Of a stretch of 64,000 nt of DNA, positions 47,953-58,290 are shown in pieces. The stretch comes from Candidatus Endomicrobiellum basalitermitum (GTDB lineage: Bacteria > Elusimicrobiota > Endomicrobiia > Endomicrobiales > Endomicrobiaceae). The stretch is from contig JAITDN010000003.1 in NCBI GenBank assembly GCA_031282525.1, positions 62,001-126,000 of the forward strand, read 5' to 3'. Each line of letters starts with the position of its first letter. Position 1 is the first letter of the stretch. The notes below the pieces were generated by a model. The model saw only the letters and a list, made by a program, of their open reading frames with translations. It ran no database searches and had not been told where the DNA came from. The translations under genes and the position numbers were made by a program.

Positions 47953-48774
47953 CTATATTTCAACTGTACCTTTAAAAGATATATAAGCAGGACCCTCAAG
48001 TACAACATTATCAATTTTATCATTAAAATTTCTTAAAGAAACTGATAATCTATCTCCTCCTTTTGCAATTATATTAACAGGAGGTTTAACAAAACTTCTA
48101 AGGACAGAAACAATTCCGGAAGCAGTTATTCCTGTACCACAAGCCAAAGTTTCATCTTCAATACCTCTTTCATAAGTACGCACAATAATAGTATTATCGC
48201 CCAAAATTTTAACAAAGTTAACATTTGTTCCATCAGGAGCAAATGTTTTATGATATCTTACGATTCGACCAAATTTAACAACATCAACATTCCCGATATC
48301 GTCATCAATAAATATGACTGCATGTGGAACGCCAGTATTTATAAAATCAATATTGAATTCTCTCTCATCAATTATAATCTTTATATCTTTAACCAAATCT
48401 TTGGGATCATATAAATCAAGCTTGACTCTATTTTTATCTTTCATCAAAATTTCAGCATTTATAACTCCAGCATCAGTTTCAAAAACCATTTTTAAATTTA
48501 CTATACCTAAATCATATGCAAATCTCGCGATAGATCTTCCCCCATTCCCACACATAGAAGCATAGGAACCATCAGAGTTAAAATACTTCATTTTAAAATC
48601 TTTAAACGTGCTTTTCTCAAGTAAAATTAACCCATCACCACCTATTGAATACCTCCTATCACAGAGTTTTTTAGCAAGCGTTTGATAATCTTCGTTTCTA
48701 ATTATACTTTCCCTATTATCTATCAAAACAAAATCATTCCCAGCAGCAGTAAGTTTCGAAAAATTAATGTTCAT
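47953..48774 (-). CDS. dapF: Diaminopimelate epimerase
   Basis: DapF makes meso-DAP from LL-DAP for peptidoglycan and lysine. The two active-site cysteines are in YASMCGNGGRSIARFA (about residue 74) and DETLACGTGITASGIV (about residue 216). TAAGNDFVLIDNR at the N-terminus is typical. The length is 273 aa. It overlaps lysA by 4 bp. Confidence 0.98.
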   Translation of the reverse strand: MNINFSKLTAAGNDFVLIDNRESIIRNEDYQTLAKKLCDRRYSIGGDGLILLEKSTFKDFKMKYFNSDGSYASMCGNGGRSIARFAYDLGIVNLKMVFETDAGVINAEILMKDKNRVKLDLYDPKDLVKDIKIIIDEREFNIDFINTGVPHAVIFIDDDIGNVDVVKFGRIVRYHKTFAPDGTNVNFVKILGDNTIIVRTYERGIEDETLACGTGITASGIVSVLRSFVKPPVNIIAKGGDRLSVSLRNFNDKIDNVVLEGPAYISFKGTVEI

Positions 48775-50006
48775 TTTTGTTCCTCATTTGACAATAAATC
48801 CTCCCATTTTGCTCTTTTTCTTATTAAAGTAGTTTTATTGCCATCAACCAATACTTCAGCGAGTAAAGGTCTTGAATTATATTCTGAAGACATTGCTGCA
48901 CCATAAGCTCCAACACAGGTTACAAGAACATACTCACCTTGTGCCAAAACTGGAAGCATTCTATCTTTACCTATAAAATCACCGCTCTCACATATAGGTC
49001 CTACAACATCAGTTTTAACTTTTTTAGTATTTATTTTCTTTATAGGCATAACTTCATGATAAGCTTCATACAAAGTAGGTCTCATTAAATCATTCATTCC
49101 AGCATCAGTAATGAGAAAATTTTTTCCACCCGAAAATTTTCTATATATAACCTTTACAAGAAGATACCCCGCATTAGCAATTATAGAACGACCTGGCTCA
49201 AAGATAAATTTTTTATCTTTATCAAATACTGAAAATAATTCTGACATCAGTTGATCAGGAGACGGTGCTTTTTGATCTTTACTATATTTAATACCCAATC
49301 CACCACCACAATTTATATACTCAAGACCTATGCCATTTTTTTCTAAATCATCAATAATTTTTTTTATTTTTTGAGCTGCAACCTTGAATGGTTTAATATC
49401 CAAAATCTGAGAGCCAATGTGAGAATGTATACCTAAAACTATAACATTTTTCTTTTTTTTAGCAATCAAATACGCCTTCACAGCATCTTCATAAGGTATA
49501 CCAAACTTCGTCCCTTTCTTTCCGGTGGCTATATAGGAATGTGTATCTGGATCAACATACGGATTTATTCTAAATGCGATTTTTGCTTTAGTTTTAACTC
49601 TACCAGCTATCTTATTTATTGCATCAAGTTCTTCAAGAGATTCGACATTAAACATAAAAATTTTATTCTTTAAAGCATATTCTATTTCTTCAAAAGTTTT
49701 ACCAACACCAGCATAGACTATTTTTGAAGGATTAAAATTTGCATTTAAACATCTATATATTTCTCCTCCAGAAGTGGTATCCGCTCCAGCTCCAATATCA
49801 GCAAGAAGTTTTAAAATTGTTCTGTTTGAATTAGCTTTGCATGCAAAACATATAATACCCCTAACACCTAGCGCTTTTTTATAACTTTCAAAATTATTTA
49901 TAAACTGATTTTTTGAATAAACATATGTACTAGTACCATATTCCTTTGCAATATCAGACAGTTTAACTTGCTCTATACACAAATCTTTCTTTTTAAAATT
50001 AAGCAT
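48771..50006 (-). CDS. lysA: Diaminopimelate decarboxylase
   Basis: This PLP enzyme makes lysine from meso-DAP. The PLP lysine is in ICFACKANSNRTIL (near residue 57). Further motifs are HIGSQILDIKPF, NCGGGLGIKY, FEPGRSIIANAG and the C-terminal GAYGAAMSSEYNSRP. The length is 411 aa. It is the first gene of the DAP block apart from argH, which is 377 bp upstream. Confidence 0.98.
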   Translation of the reverse strand: MLNFKKKDLCIEQVKLSDIAKEYGTSTYVYSKNQFINNFESYKKALGVRGIICFACKANSNRTILKLLADIGAGADTTSGGEIYRCLNANFNPSKIVYAGVGKTFEEIEYALKNKIFMFNVESLEELDAINKIAGRVKTKAKIAFRINPYVDPDTHSYIATGKKGTKFGIPYEDAVKAYLIAKKKKNVIVLGIHSHIGSQILDIKPFKVAAQKIKKIIDDLEKNGIGLEYINCGGGLGIKYSKDQKAPSPDQLMSELFSVFDKDKKFIFEPGRSIIANAGYLLVKVIYRKFSGGKNFLITDAGMNDLMRPTLYEAYHEVMPIKKINTKKVKTDVVGPICESGDFIGKDRMLPVLAQGEYVLVTCVGAYGAAMSSEYNSRPLLAEVLVDGNKTTLIRKRAKWEDLLSNEEQK

Positions 50007-50383
50007 TTTCCCCTCTATTTTATATAATTATTCCTTCATCATAATTTTTAAAATTCACATATTTTTAATAATCATCAATATTAATACTTCAACAAAATAA
50101 CATACCCACAAATTAAAAACTTAAATTACAAACTATTAATTATCAAAAAACACAAGAAGAGCTAAGTATAGAAGTATAAACACTAAGTTTATTATAAATA
50201 TACACTTTATGTCCCACAATATCTCGCAATATAAAAACGCGTAAACGTTTTAAATTTTATTAACATTAACAACATTACGTGAACACATTATGCTTCAATT
50301 CAAAATCCTACCTTTACCAGTAGACTAGGATCTCCATAAAAAAGTAAAGCCGAAATTAATAAATTTTTGAAAATTACTTATAT
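50007..50383. other. Gap between argH and lysA
   Basis: These 377 AT-rich bp contain no intact ORF on either strand and no clear decayed gene. A weak inverted repeat (ATCCTA ... TAGGAT, loop about 15) lies near 50310. It probably holds the promoter of the lysA-dap operon, but I cannot place the boxes with confidence. Confidence 0.3.
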
Positions 50384-51739
50384 CTATTTTACTTTTACTT
50401 CCAATACTTCTAACTTCAACTTGTTTTTAATATTTTCTATTTGATGTAAAACAGACTTTTTTGAAGTTCCACCATAAGAAGTTTTCATATTTGCAATACT
50501 CTTAGTATTTAAATATTTGAATACATCTTTCTTAAATAGTCTTGAAAACTTACTATACTCCTCAAGAGAAAGTTCATTTAAAGTCTTTGAATTTTTTTTA
50601 CAATACAAAACAATATTTTTAACTATACCATGAGCTAATCTAAAAGGCACATTTTTTCTCGCTAGATAATCTGCTATTTCAGTAGCTGCAATAAAACCTT
50701 TTTCAGTACTTTTCAGGGCCCTTTCTTCAATAAACTCCAAACTATCCACCATTTCTTTTATAACTTCAAGACATAGTTTCAAGTTATCCAAAGAATCAAA
50801 AACCGGTTGTTTATCTTCTTGTAAATCCCTGTTATAAGTAAGTGGCAAAGATTTCATTATTGTAAAAAGTGCAACTAAATCACCAATAATTCTTCCAGAT
50901 TTTCCTCTTATAACTTCAGCAGAATCAGGATTTCTTTTTTGTGGCATTATAGATGAACCTGATGTAAATTTGTCATCTATTTTTATATAATCAAATTCTG
51001 GATTCATCCACAAAATTATTTCCTCGCAAAATCTCGTTAAATGTAAAACTGTCAAAGACATACAGAAAACAAACTCCATAGCAAAATCCCTATCGCTCAC
51101 AGCATCTAGGGAATTCTCACTTACATCTTTAAAGTTAAGAAGTTGTGCTGTATATTGCCTATCAATATTGAAAGATGTACCAGCCAAAGCAGCACTTCCT
51201 AAAGGTAAAACATCAGTTCTCCTATAACAATCATTAAGTCGTTCTTTATCTCGTTGCATCATCCATACATAAGCAAGAAGATGGTGGGCTGCTAAAACTG
51301 GTTGAGCAGGTTGCAAATGAGTAAACCCAGGCATTATGACATCAATATTCTCTTCAGCTTTTGTAACAAGCACTTCCTGAAAATCATTTATAAGATTTAC
51401 AATAATTTTAATTTCTTGTTTTAAATAAACTCTTAAATCCGTAGCTATCTGATCATTTCTGCTCCTGGCAGTGTGCATCTTACCACCAATGGGACCAACT
51501 CTTTTTATAAGTTCTTTTTCAATAGCATAATGTATATCTTCCTCTTCTGGGAGCTTCCAACCTCCTTCAATATCTCTTAAAATACTTGTTAATCCAGAAA
51601 TAATTTTTTCACCGTCTGAAGTATTTACAATTTTAGCTTTTACAAGCATTTTTGTATGAGCTACTGAACTATTGATATCAACTTCTGCAAGTCTACCATC
51701 AAAAGAAAAAGACCCTATAAACTGTTTAAAATTTTGCAT
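50384..51739 (-). CDS. argH: Argininosuccinate lyase
   Basis: ArgH carries out the last step of arginine synthesis, forming arginine and fumarate. The fumarase/ArgH signature GSSIMPQKRNPDSAE is intact, with SRNDQIATDLRVYLK and GFTHLQPAQPV. The N-terminus (SFDGRLAEVDINSSVAHTKML) is as expected but the W-G-G-R-F segment is compressed to IGSFSF. The length is 451 aa, slightly short. No other arg gene is here, although carAB in the window supplies carbamoyl phosphate. Confidence 0.96.
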   Translation of the reverse strand: MQNFKQFIGSFSFDGRLAEVDINSSVAHTKMLVKAKIVNTSDGEKIISGLTSILRDIEGGWKLPEEEDIHYAIEKELIKRVGPIGGKMHTARSRNDQIATDLRVYLKQEIKIIVNLINDFQEVLVTKAEENIDVIMPGFTHLQPAQPVLAAHHLLAYVWMMQRDKERLNDCYRRTDVLPLGSAALAGTSFNIDRQYTAQLLNFKDVSENSLDAVSDRDFAMEFVFCMSLTVLHLTRFCEEIILWMNPEFDYIKIDDKFTSGSSIMPQKRNPDSAEVIRGKSGRIIGDLVALFTIMKSLPLTYNRDLQEDKQPVFDSLDNLKLCLEVIKEMVDSLEFIEERALKSTEKGFIAATEIADYLARKNVPFRLAHGIVKNIVLYCKKNSKTLNELSLEEYSKFSRLFKKDVFKYLNTKSIANMKTSYGGTSKKSVLHQIENIKNKLKLEVLEVKVK

Positions 51740-52015
51740 TACTAAATCTTTTCATAACTTTTTAGTACTTCATAATAAATTCTCTTGATCAGCATTATTA
51801 AATATTTTTCCAACAACTTACTATATCTATAACCCACCCATAACTCATAATCACAGATGTGATTATAGTATAAAAATCACAAATTAGACAAATTTATTTA
51901 TGTATCCATATATCATAGATATAAAAAAACTACAAAGCAATTAAAATTAACGACTCAGATCAACAGTTTAGTAATAAGGCCTTAAAAATTTGCCTAACTT
52001 GAATTTCTATACTGA

Positions 52016-55000
52016 CTAAAAACGTACTTGATATTGAAGCATTAATTTCTCATCATGTCGTTGATAATGAGATTGTACATTTACGTCAGATCCATAACTA
52101 GCATTTAAGAACAAACTATTAGCAATTCTATATCTTATCTCTATACTATGATACAAATCAAGTCTCTTGTTAAATTTATCAAAAGTAACTGAATATCCAA
52201 TAAGAAATTTGTCTGTAAGATTTTTTTCAATTGAATATCTTGTACCACAAAGTAATTTTGTAAAAGTAATATTATCCATAACTGAAATAGAATTGTCAGT
52301 TTGAGCATAAGAAACTTTAAAATCATCAACAAGTCTTATTTTACGTAAAAAAGCTCTTGCAAAAGGTGTTGTAATATTTTGATCAATTAAATGCAAAACT
52401 TGTCGCCTAATTTCAAAATCTAAGGATGGTTCAAATTTAAGCAAATTTAATTTTGTGTCTTGTTCAGTTTCTATAATCCTTCCAAGGATTTTTTTCTGAT
52501 TATCATAATTCAAATAAAATCTCAAATTTGATATGTTACATCTTGGAACAACCAGTTTTATATTTTCTGATTCATTACCAATTCCTGAATACCTAGTTGT
52601 TTTACACTCAGCAGTAACATAAATCTGATCATCGTCAATTATTTCTATTTTAGCATTCAATATATCAAATCCATAACCTAAATAATCAACTATACCATTT
52701 GAACTTTCAACTGTACCTTTCACCTTTATATCATTGTAAAAACCCTTGATAAATAAAGATCCTCTTATCAACGCAGAAACAAAAGAATTTTCAAATTTTG
52801 TATTCTCAGAAGTCTTTAATTCTAGGTCAAATTCTGTATCTTTTGAGAAAATAGGGATTTTATTCTCACAATTGATATTTCCAGGAAATGTAAAGCGTGT
52901 ATTTTTAAGCAAAATAAACCCGAAAATTTTAGCTTTTTCAGCTGTACCTTGTATTTTAATATCAAAACACGGTTCCCCAAAAGAATAGTCTTTTAATAAA
53001 TATTTAGAATTTATTGTACTACTAGGTATTGGTAACTGCGGAATATGTAGAGGGATCCCTTTATTGTTAGTAATAAATCTTATATCAAAATCCTTGACAC
53101 TAAAATTACTAATTCCAATTTGCCCATAAATATTTAATTTACCATGTCCAGACTTAAAATTAAATTTATTAATCCTAACCAAATTTTCATTAATTGACAT
53201 TTCAACGGAAATATTTTTTATCTTATCAATATAGTCTTTTAATTCAAAAGATCCTCCTATTATTAAAAGGTTAGCATTATTATTTACTTTTTCACAAGTT
53301 CCAGTAACAGAACCCTTCAAAAACATTTTTCCAGAATTATGCTTAATAAATCCTTTAGATAAATATTTTAAAATACCTAACTTATTATCTTCTATATCAT
53401 AAAAAACATCTATATATTTCTTTTTAGTTTTATTGAATAATGTCTTATTAAACCAAAATGGTAAACTACCTCTAATATATACACTTATTTCTTTTAGCTT
53501 AACTATAGCAACTTTTTTTAAAGTAACAATATTATCCCAAAAATTTATTTCAACATCAAAATTATCATACGGAATTTCCATTATAGAACCATTAGCTGAT
53601 GCTATTGTCATATCACCTTTAGGATTGTTAATATTACCTAATAAACTTATATTTATATCCGCATCTCCTTCTATAAAGATTGGCAAATTCAAAATATTAG
53701 TTATAAAACTCCAATCTATATTCGCACCTTTTGCTTTTAGATTAATATAATCTCCTAAACTATCTACATCTAGATTAAAAGAAGTCTTATCTTTTAAAAT
53801 ATTAAATTTTCTAATAGGCACAACCCCATCTAAAATAATAAGACCTGAACACTCATATGGATTAAAACTATCTACCTTATTAAAGAATTCTAAAATTTTG
53901 TCTTTAGCAGTATAGTTAAAATGAAAGCAATGTAAGTGGTAGTTGTTTATCCATAAATCATTAAAATCAACAGTACCATTATAATATATAGAACCTTTCT
54001 CTCTCTTTATTATTTTGCCAAATAACTTCAAATTTCCGAATAAATCAATAGGACCTATATGCATATTGAGCAAAGACAAATTAAATCCGTATCTCCCGTT
54101 CTCAGTATCAAAAAACCCTTTATCGATTTTTATCTCACTATCTAAAACTCTAGCAAAAGCATTGTTTACTCTTACATTACTACGAGTCACTTCGATATCA
54201 AATCTAACATCATTAAATCTAAAAGCTTCAATATAAGCATTTTTAGCTTTTAAAAACATTTTAAGTTGATGCCTTCCATCTATTATTGTAAAAATGCCGT
54301 TCCCTGAAAAAAGTCCATTTAGTGGAATTTTAAAATTTGAAAACATACTTATTATTTTTCCAGTTAAATTATCAACAGTTAATGAAAAAGTATCATTTTT
54401 CAGGCAATCTTTCTTTATTGTAATTTTCGTTTTATCAGCAGATAGTATAGCATCAAATGTGACGACACCGTTTTTATACGTCGATTCTGATGATAAAGAA
54501 AAAAAATTAGATAAATATTTGCCTTTTGTTAAAAAAGTTATAGTATTAATATCTGGATTATTTAATTTACCGGAAAATTTTACAATAGAATTCAATAACC
54601 CATACACACCTGGGTAAACACCTTCAATATTTGTATCTTTAAAGTAAAGATTTCCCAAAAACTTATTTTCTTTAAAATCCCAAAAAAAAGCACCTTTTAC
54701 ACCATTATCAGATCTTAAATCAGCAATTTCAAGCTTATAAGATGAAATTGCTGCATTTGCTACAATATTTTCAAATGACACTCCAGATATTTTTACATCA
54801 TTACCTCTAATAACACCCTTAATTTTATCATCGTTACTTGAGTTATTTTGAAACTTCAAACATCCAGTTGTTTTCAGTCCACATATGTAAACATTTTTCA
54901 TATTGACATAAATAGATGAAATATTTAGTTCCTTTTTAAGTAAAATCATTCCAGCAACATCCATTGATAATTTACCAGAATTATCTTTTAATACAAAGTT

Positions 55001-56491
55001 CTTTATATTTATCCTACTAAAATTCATATCACCATTAACTTCAATTTTTTTAAACCTATTATCATACAACGTTACCTCAAAAGCTTTGATATCAAATTTA
55101 GTAAGGGCATTTTTTTTATAATTAATATATCCACTTATCTTGCCAGCAATTTTATTGACTGGACATTTATAAATATGAAATATTTCTGAGATGTTAATAT
55201 CATTGAAATTAAAATTTGTCGATACAACTTTATTGCCCTCAATAACAGTTTTCAAGACAACAGAACCATTACTTTTTAAAAAATTAAATAAATAAAGATT
55301 ATTATTTCGAGTTATGCTCCCTTCTATATTCCCTATATTTAAATTCAATAAACTAAATTTTTCAAATTTTAAATTAATGCGTCCAGAAGTTCTATTTATT
55401 GATCCTAAAATATTAATAATCCCTTTTATGTCTTTAATCACAAAAGGGATTATAGGGACATCCTCAACATTAATATTTCTTACATCAACTACAAGTTCAC
55501 CTGTTTTTATATTACCTCTAATCATTCCTGCAACTTTATTTTTAACTATAAGTCTCAACTTGTAATTACCATTTTTACAATAAGTGACTTTTATTTCTTT
55601 TTCAGAGGCATATGTATATTTTACATTGTAAACCTTATCATTATTTTTTTTCTCTAACAGACTAAAATTATCTAAAATAAAGTTTAAAGAACTAAGTAAA
55701 TTAAAATTAATTTTTTTTTTAACATTTAAATATTTAAAGCTTAAGTTATTTCTATGTATATCTTTATTAACCTTTGGAACATCAATTTCAGAGATAACTT
55801 TGGTTTTATCTTTCGATATAGAGCCAAGCTCAAATTTTTCAATCACAATATTTTGATTTACATTTAAAGATGATAAATTAATCTTTCCATTTAAACTTAC
55901 AATTATATTTATTTTGTTTTTCAGAGTAAAAATTGAGGAGGTATCCAAAACACCTCCTACAATTCGTTTACCATACAATTTAAATTTAATAGGAGTACCC
56001 AAAACATATACAATGAAATCAACACTAATACAATTTGGTTTAACTATTATATTCGCATTCGAAATTTTAAAAAAATCAATATTATTTTTTGTTATGATTT
56101 CATCTATAAATACTGAAACTTCAGATTTCGGAAGTCTAATGATATTGTCTTTAAAACAATGGAAAAAATTTTTACTTAGAGAAACTTTCAATTTTGATAT
56201 GTCTATATGGTTTATGAAAACTACTGGACAAATAATATGAGCTAAAAACTTTACAGGATTCAATTTAAATCTTACACTTTGCATCGTGACCAAATCATCT
56301 AATTTCACATTTTCAAGTGTTAAACTAAAGGGTAAAATATAAAAATTATCAAAAGTATAATTACGTCCTGTCTGAGCATAAATATATCTTTGTAAAAAAG
56401 GCGAAAATATAAATGTTTTTATAAAACATAAGAAAAGTAATCCAACTAAAGCGATAAATATGTATATCGTGTGTTTCAGATATTTTCGCAT
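52016..56491 (-). CDS. TamB-like (DUF490/AsmA-superfamily) envelope protein
   Basis: This very large inner-membrane-anchored periplasmic protein (1491 aa) has one N-terminal helix (HTIYIFIALVGLLFLCFIK). After it come many short beta-strand repeats typical of the bridge-like lipid-transfer or AsmA/TamB fold. The C-terminal 250 residues have the TamB domain character (GTVESSNGIVDYLGYGFDIL, then SYGSDVNVQ) and end in YQVRF. TamB-type proteins are thought to carry phospholipids to, or help assembly of, the outer membrane. No TamA is adjacent. The gene stands alone with about 200-280 bp on each side. Confidence 0.85.
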   Translation of the reverse strand: MRKYLKHTIYIFIALVGLLFLCFIKTFIFSPFLQRYIYAQTGRNYTFDNFYILPFSLTLENVKLDDLVTMQSVRFKLNPVKFLAHIICPVVFINHIDISKLKVSLSKNFFHCFKDNIIRLPKSEVSVFIDEIITKNNIDFFKISNANIIVKPNCISVDFIVYVLGTPIKFKLYGKRIVGGVLDTSSIFTLKNKINIIVSLNGKINLSSLNVNQNIVIEKFELGSISKDKTKVISEIDVPKVNKDIHRNNLSFKYLNVKKKINFNLLSSLNFILDNFSLLEKKNNDKVYNVKYTYASEKEIKVTYCKNGNYKLRLIVKNKVAGMIRGNIKTGELVVDVRNINVEDVPIIPFVIKDIKGIINILGSINRTSGRINLKFEKFSLLNLNIGNIEGSITRNNNLYLFNFLKSNGSVVLKTVIEGNKVVSTNFNFNDINISEIFHIYKCPVNKIAGKISGYINYKKNALTKFDIKAFEVTLYDNRFKKIEVNGDMNFSRINIKNFVLKDNSGKLSMDVAGMILLKKELNISSIYVNMKNVYICGLKTTGCLKFQNNSSNDDKIKGVIRGNDVKISGVSFENIVANAAISSYKLEIADLRSDNGVKGAFFWDFKENKFLGNLYFKDTNIEGVYPGVYGLLNSIVKFSGKLNNPDINTITFLTKGKYLSNFFSLSSESTYKNGVVTFDAILSADKTKITIKKDCLKNDTFSLTVDNLTGKIISMFSNFKIPLNGLFSGNGIFTIIDGRHQLKMFLKAKNAYIEAFRFNDVRFDIEVTRSNVRVNNAFARVLDSEIKIDKGFFDTENGRYGFNLSLLNMHIGPIDLFGNLKLFGKIIKREKGSIYYNGTVDFNDLWINNYHLHCFHFNYTAKDKILEFFNKVDSFNPYECSGLIILDGVVPIRKFNILKDKTSFNLDVDSLGDYINLKAKGANIDWSFITNILNLPIFIEGDADINISLLGNINNPKGDMTIASANGSIMEIPYDNFDVEINFWDNIVTLKKVAIVKLKEISVYIRGSLPFWFNKTLFNKTKKKYIDVFYDIEDNKLGILKYLSKGFIKHNSGKMFLKGSVTGTCEKVNNNANLLIIGGSFELKDYIDKIKNISVEMSINENLVRINKFNFKSGHGKLNIYGQIGISNFSVKDFDIRFITNNKGIPLHIPQLPIPSSTINSKYLLKDYSFGEPCFDIKIQGTAEKAKIFGFILLKNTRFTFPGNINCENKIPIFSKDTEFDLELKTSENTKFENSFVSALIRGSLFIKGFYNDIKVKGTVESSNGIVDYLGYGFDILNAKIEIIDDDQIYVTAECKTTRYSGIGNESENIKLVVPRCNISNLRFYLNYDNQKKILGRIIETEQDTKLNLLKFEPSLDFEIRRQVLHLIDQNITTPFARAFLRKIRLVDDFKVSYAQTDNSISVMDNITFTKLLCGTRYSIEKNLTDKFLIGYSVTFDKFNKRLDLYHSIEIRYRIANSLFLNASYGSDVNVQSHYQRHDEKLMLQYQVRF

Positions 56492-56689
56492 ATCTATTAT
56501 ATCCCTATCTCTCTCTTTATATAATTAATTTGGAATTTACAATGTTTACTATTATCGAAAGGAATTTATTATTGAAAAGAGTTAACCTACTTAAGGATAT
56601 TGTATAACATATTACGTGGTAACTAAATAAAACAAATAAATTATTGAGAAAATATTATTAATTGATATAAAAAATGGCTAAAAAACTAA

Positions 56690-57562
56690 CTATTTAATTG
56701 GTATTCCAGTTGATCTTGTAAGATTTTTAAATTCCTTTATGAGACTTATCGTCACTTTACCAGGTTCGCCATTAAAAATTTCTCTTGAGTCTACAGATAC
56801 TACAGGCACTATTTCAGCCGCAGTTCCAGTTAAAAAACATTCGTCAGCAGTATAAACGTTATATACACTTATACGTTCTTCTCTAACTGGAATTTTCAAC
56901 TTATTTTTTGCCAATTCCATAACTGTTTCTCTTGTTATTCCTAGCAAAGCTCCTTCTGATCCTGAAGGTGTATAAAGAACTCCATTTTTAACTATGAAAA
57001 TATTGTCACAAGAGCACTCAGCCACATACCCTTCAGAGTTCAACATTATAGCTTCTATTGCACCGCCTCTTACTGCTTCCATTTTTGCAAGTATATTATT
57101 TAGATAATTAAGTGATTTAATATTTGGACTTAAAGAATCCTGTGTTATTCTTCTTGTAGAAACTGTTATTACTTCCATTCCTTTTTCATAAAACTCTTCT
57201 GGATAAAGAGAAATAGTATCAGTAATAATTATCAGTGACGGCGACATAGTCTTTGTAGGGTTAATTCCCAAATCCCCGCAACCTCTCGTAACCACAAGTC
57301 TTATATAGGCATCAAAAAGCTCATTTGCTAAAAGAGTTTTAATTACTGCTTTCTCTATATCTTTTTGCTGAATAGGAATTTTTAGATTAATAGTTTTTGC
57401 AGAAGCCCAAAGTCTATCTAAATGTTCCTTTAATCTGAAAACTCTACCATTATAAGCTCTTATTCCTTCAAAAACACCATCTCCATAAAGTAAACCATGA
57501 TCAAAAACAGAAATTCTTGCGTCTTCTCTTTCAACAAGTTTTCCATCAAGATAAATTTTCAT
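56690..57562 (-). CDS. ilvE: Branched-chain amino acid aminotransferase
   Basis: This fold-type IV PLP aminotransferase acts on Ile, Leu and Val. Motifs are KIYLDGKLVEREDARISVFD, HGLLYGDGVFEGIRAY, the PLP lysine in NIKSLNYLNNILAKMEA and ECSCDNIFIVKNG. The track ORF begins with TTG at 57586, but AAGGA lies 8 nt before the ATG at 57562, so I start there (290 aa). D-amino-acid transaminase is the nearest alternative; the motif set favours IlvE. It lies 29 bp after lolD. Confidence 0.92.
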   Translation of the reverse strand: MKIYLDGKLVEREDARISVFDHGLLYGDGVFEGIRAYNGRVFRLKEHLDRLWASAKTINLKIPIQQKDIEKAVIKTLLANELFDAYIRLVVTRGCGDLGINPTKTMSPSLIIITDTISLYPEEFYEKGMEVITVSTRRITQDSLSPNIKSLNYLNNILAKMEAVRGGAIEAIMLNSEGYVAECSCDNIFIVKNGVLYTPSGSEGALLGITRETVMELAKNKLKIPVREERISVYNVYTADECFLTGTAAEIVPVVSVDSREIFNGEPGKVTISLIKEFKNLTRSTGIPIK

Positions 57563-57591
57563 CTCATTTTTCCTTACAAGTATCAATTATT

Positions 57592-58263
57592 TTATATTAA
57601 AGTATTTATTTTACCATTTATCATTTTTACTATCCTATCAGCTCTGGAAGCAAGTTCCTCATTATGTGTAACAAGGATAAGTGTTGAACCTAATTCTAAA
57701 GAAATTTCAAACAGTAATTTCTCAATTTCAAACCCTGTTACTCTATCTAAATTCCCAGTAGGTTCATCAGCAAAAATTATACGTGGATTATTTATTAAAG
57801 CTCTTGCCAAAGCTACTCTCTGTTGTTCGCCACCCGACAGTTCGCTAGGAAAATGATCTTGCTTGTCCAAAATCCCAAGCCTCTCTAAAATATTTCTAGC
57901 ATATTTAAGTTTTATTTGTCTTTCATTCCACACTGGAAGTAAAACATTTTCTAAAACATTAAAATCTAACATGAGATAATGAAATTGAAAAATAAAACCT
58001 ATACTGTTTTTCCTCATAACACATAAATATTTATCATCATTTTTGAAGCAATCAACTCCATCTATATAAACTTTCCCAGATGTAGGTCTGTCCATAAGTC
58101 CTAAAATATGAATCAAAGTACTTTTACCAGCACCAGACGGTCCTGTTAAAGCTATCTTCTGTCCTGAAATTATTTCAATATTAATATTATTTAATACTTC
58201 AGTATTAAATAATAACCCATTCTTCACATAAGTTTTGTTTAGTTTTTCTGATTTTATGTTCAT
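57592..58263 (-). CDS. lolD: Lipoprotein-releasing ABC transporter ATP-binding protein
   Basis: LolD powers extraction of outer-membrane lipoproteins from the inner membrane. Walker A is GPSGAGKSTLIHILG (about residue 37), the signature is LSGGEQQRVALARAL, and Walker B is RIIFADEPTGNLD. The 223-aa length and the MacB/LolD-type sequence next to a LolC/E permease support the call. A generic MacB-type exporter is the alternative. Confidence 0.93.
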   Translation of the reverse strand: MNIKSEKLNKTYVKNGLLFNTEVLNNINIEIISGQKIALTGPSGAGKSTLIHILGLMDRPTSGKVYIDGVDCFKNDDKYLCVMRKNSIGFIFQFHYLMLDFNVLENVLLPVWNERQIKLKYARNILERLGILDKQDHFPSELSGGEQQRVALARALINNPRIIFADEPTGNLDRVTGFEIEKLLFEISLELGSTLILVTHNEELASRADRIVKMINGKINTLI

Positions 58264-58290
58264 TTATAAGCAAAATTTTAATATCATCTA

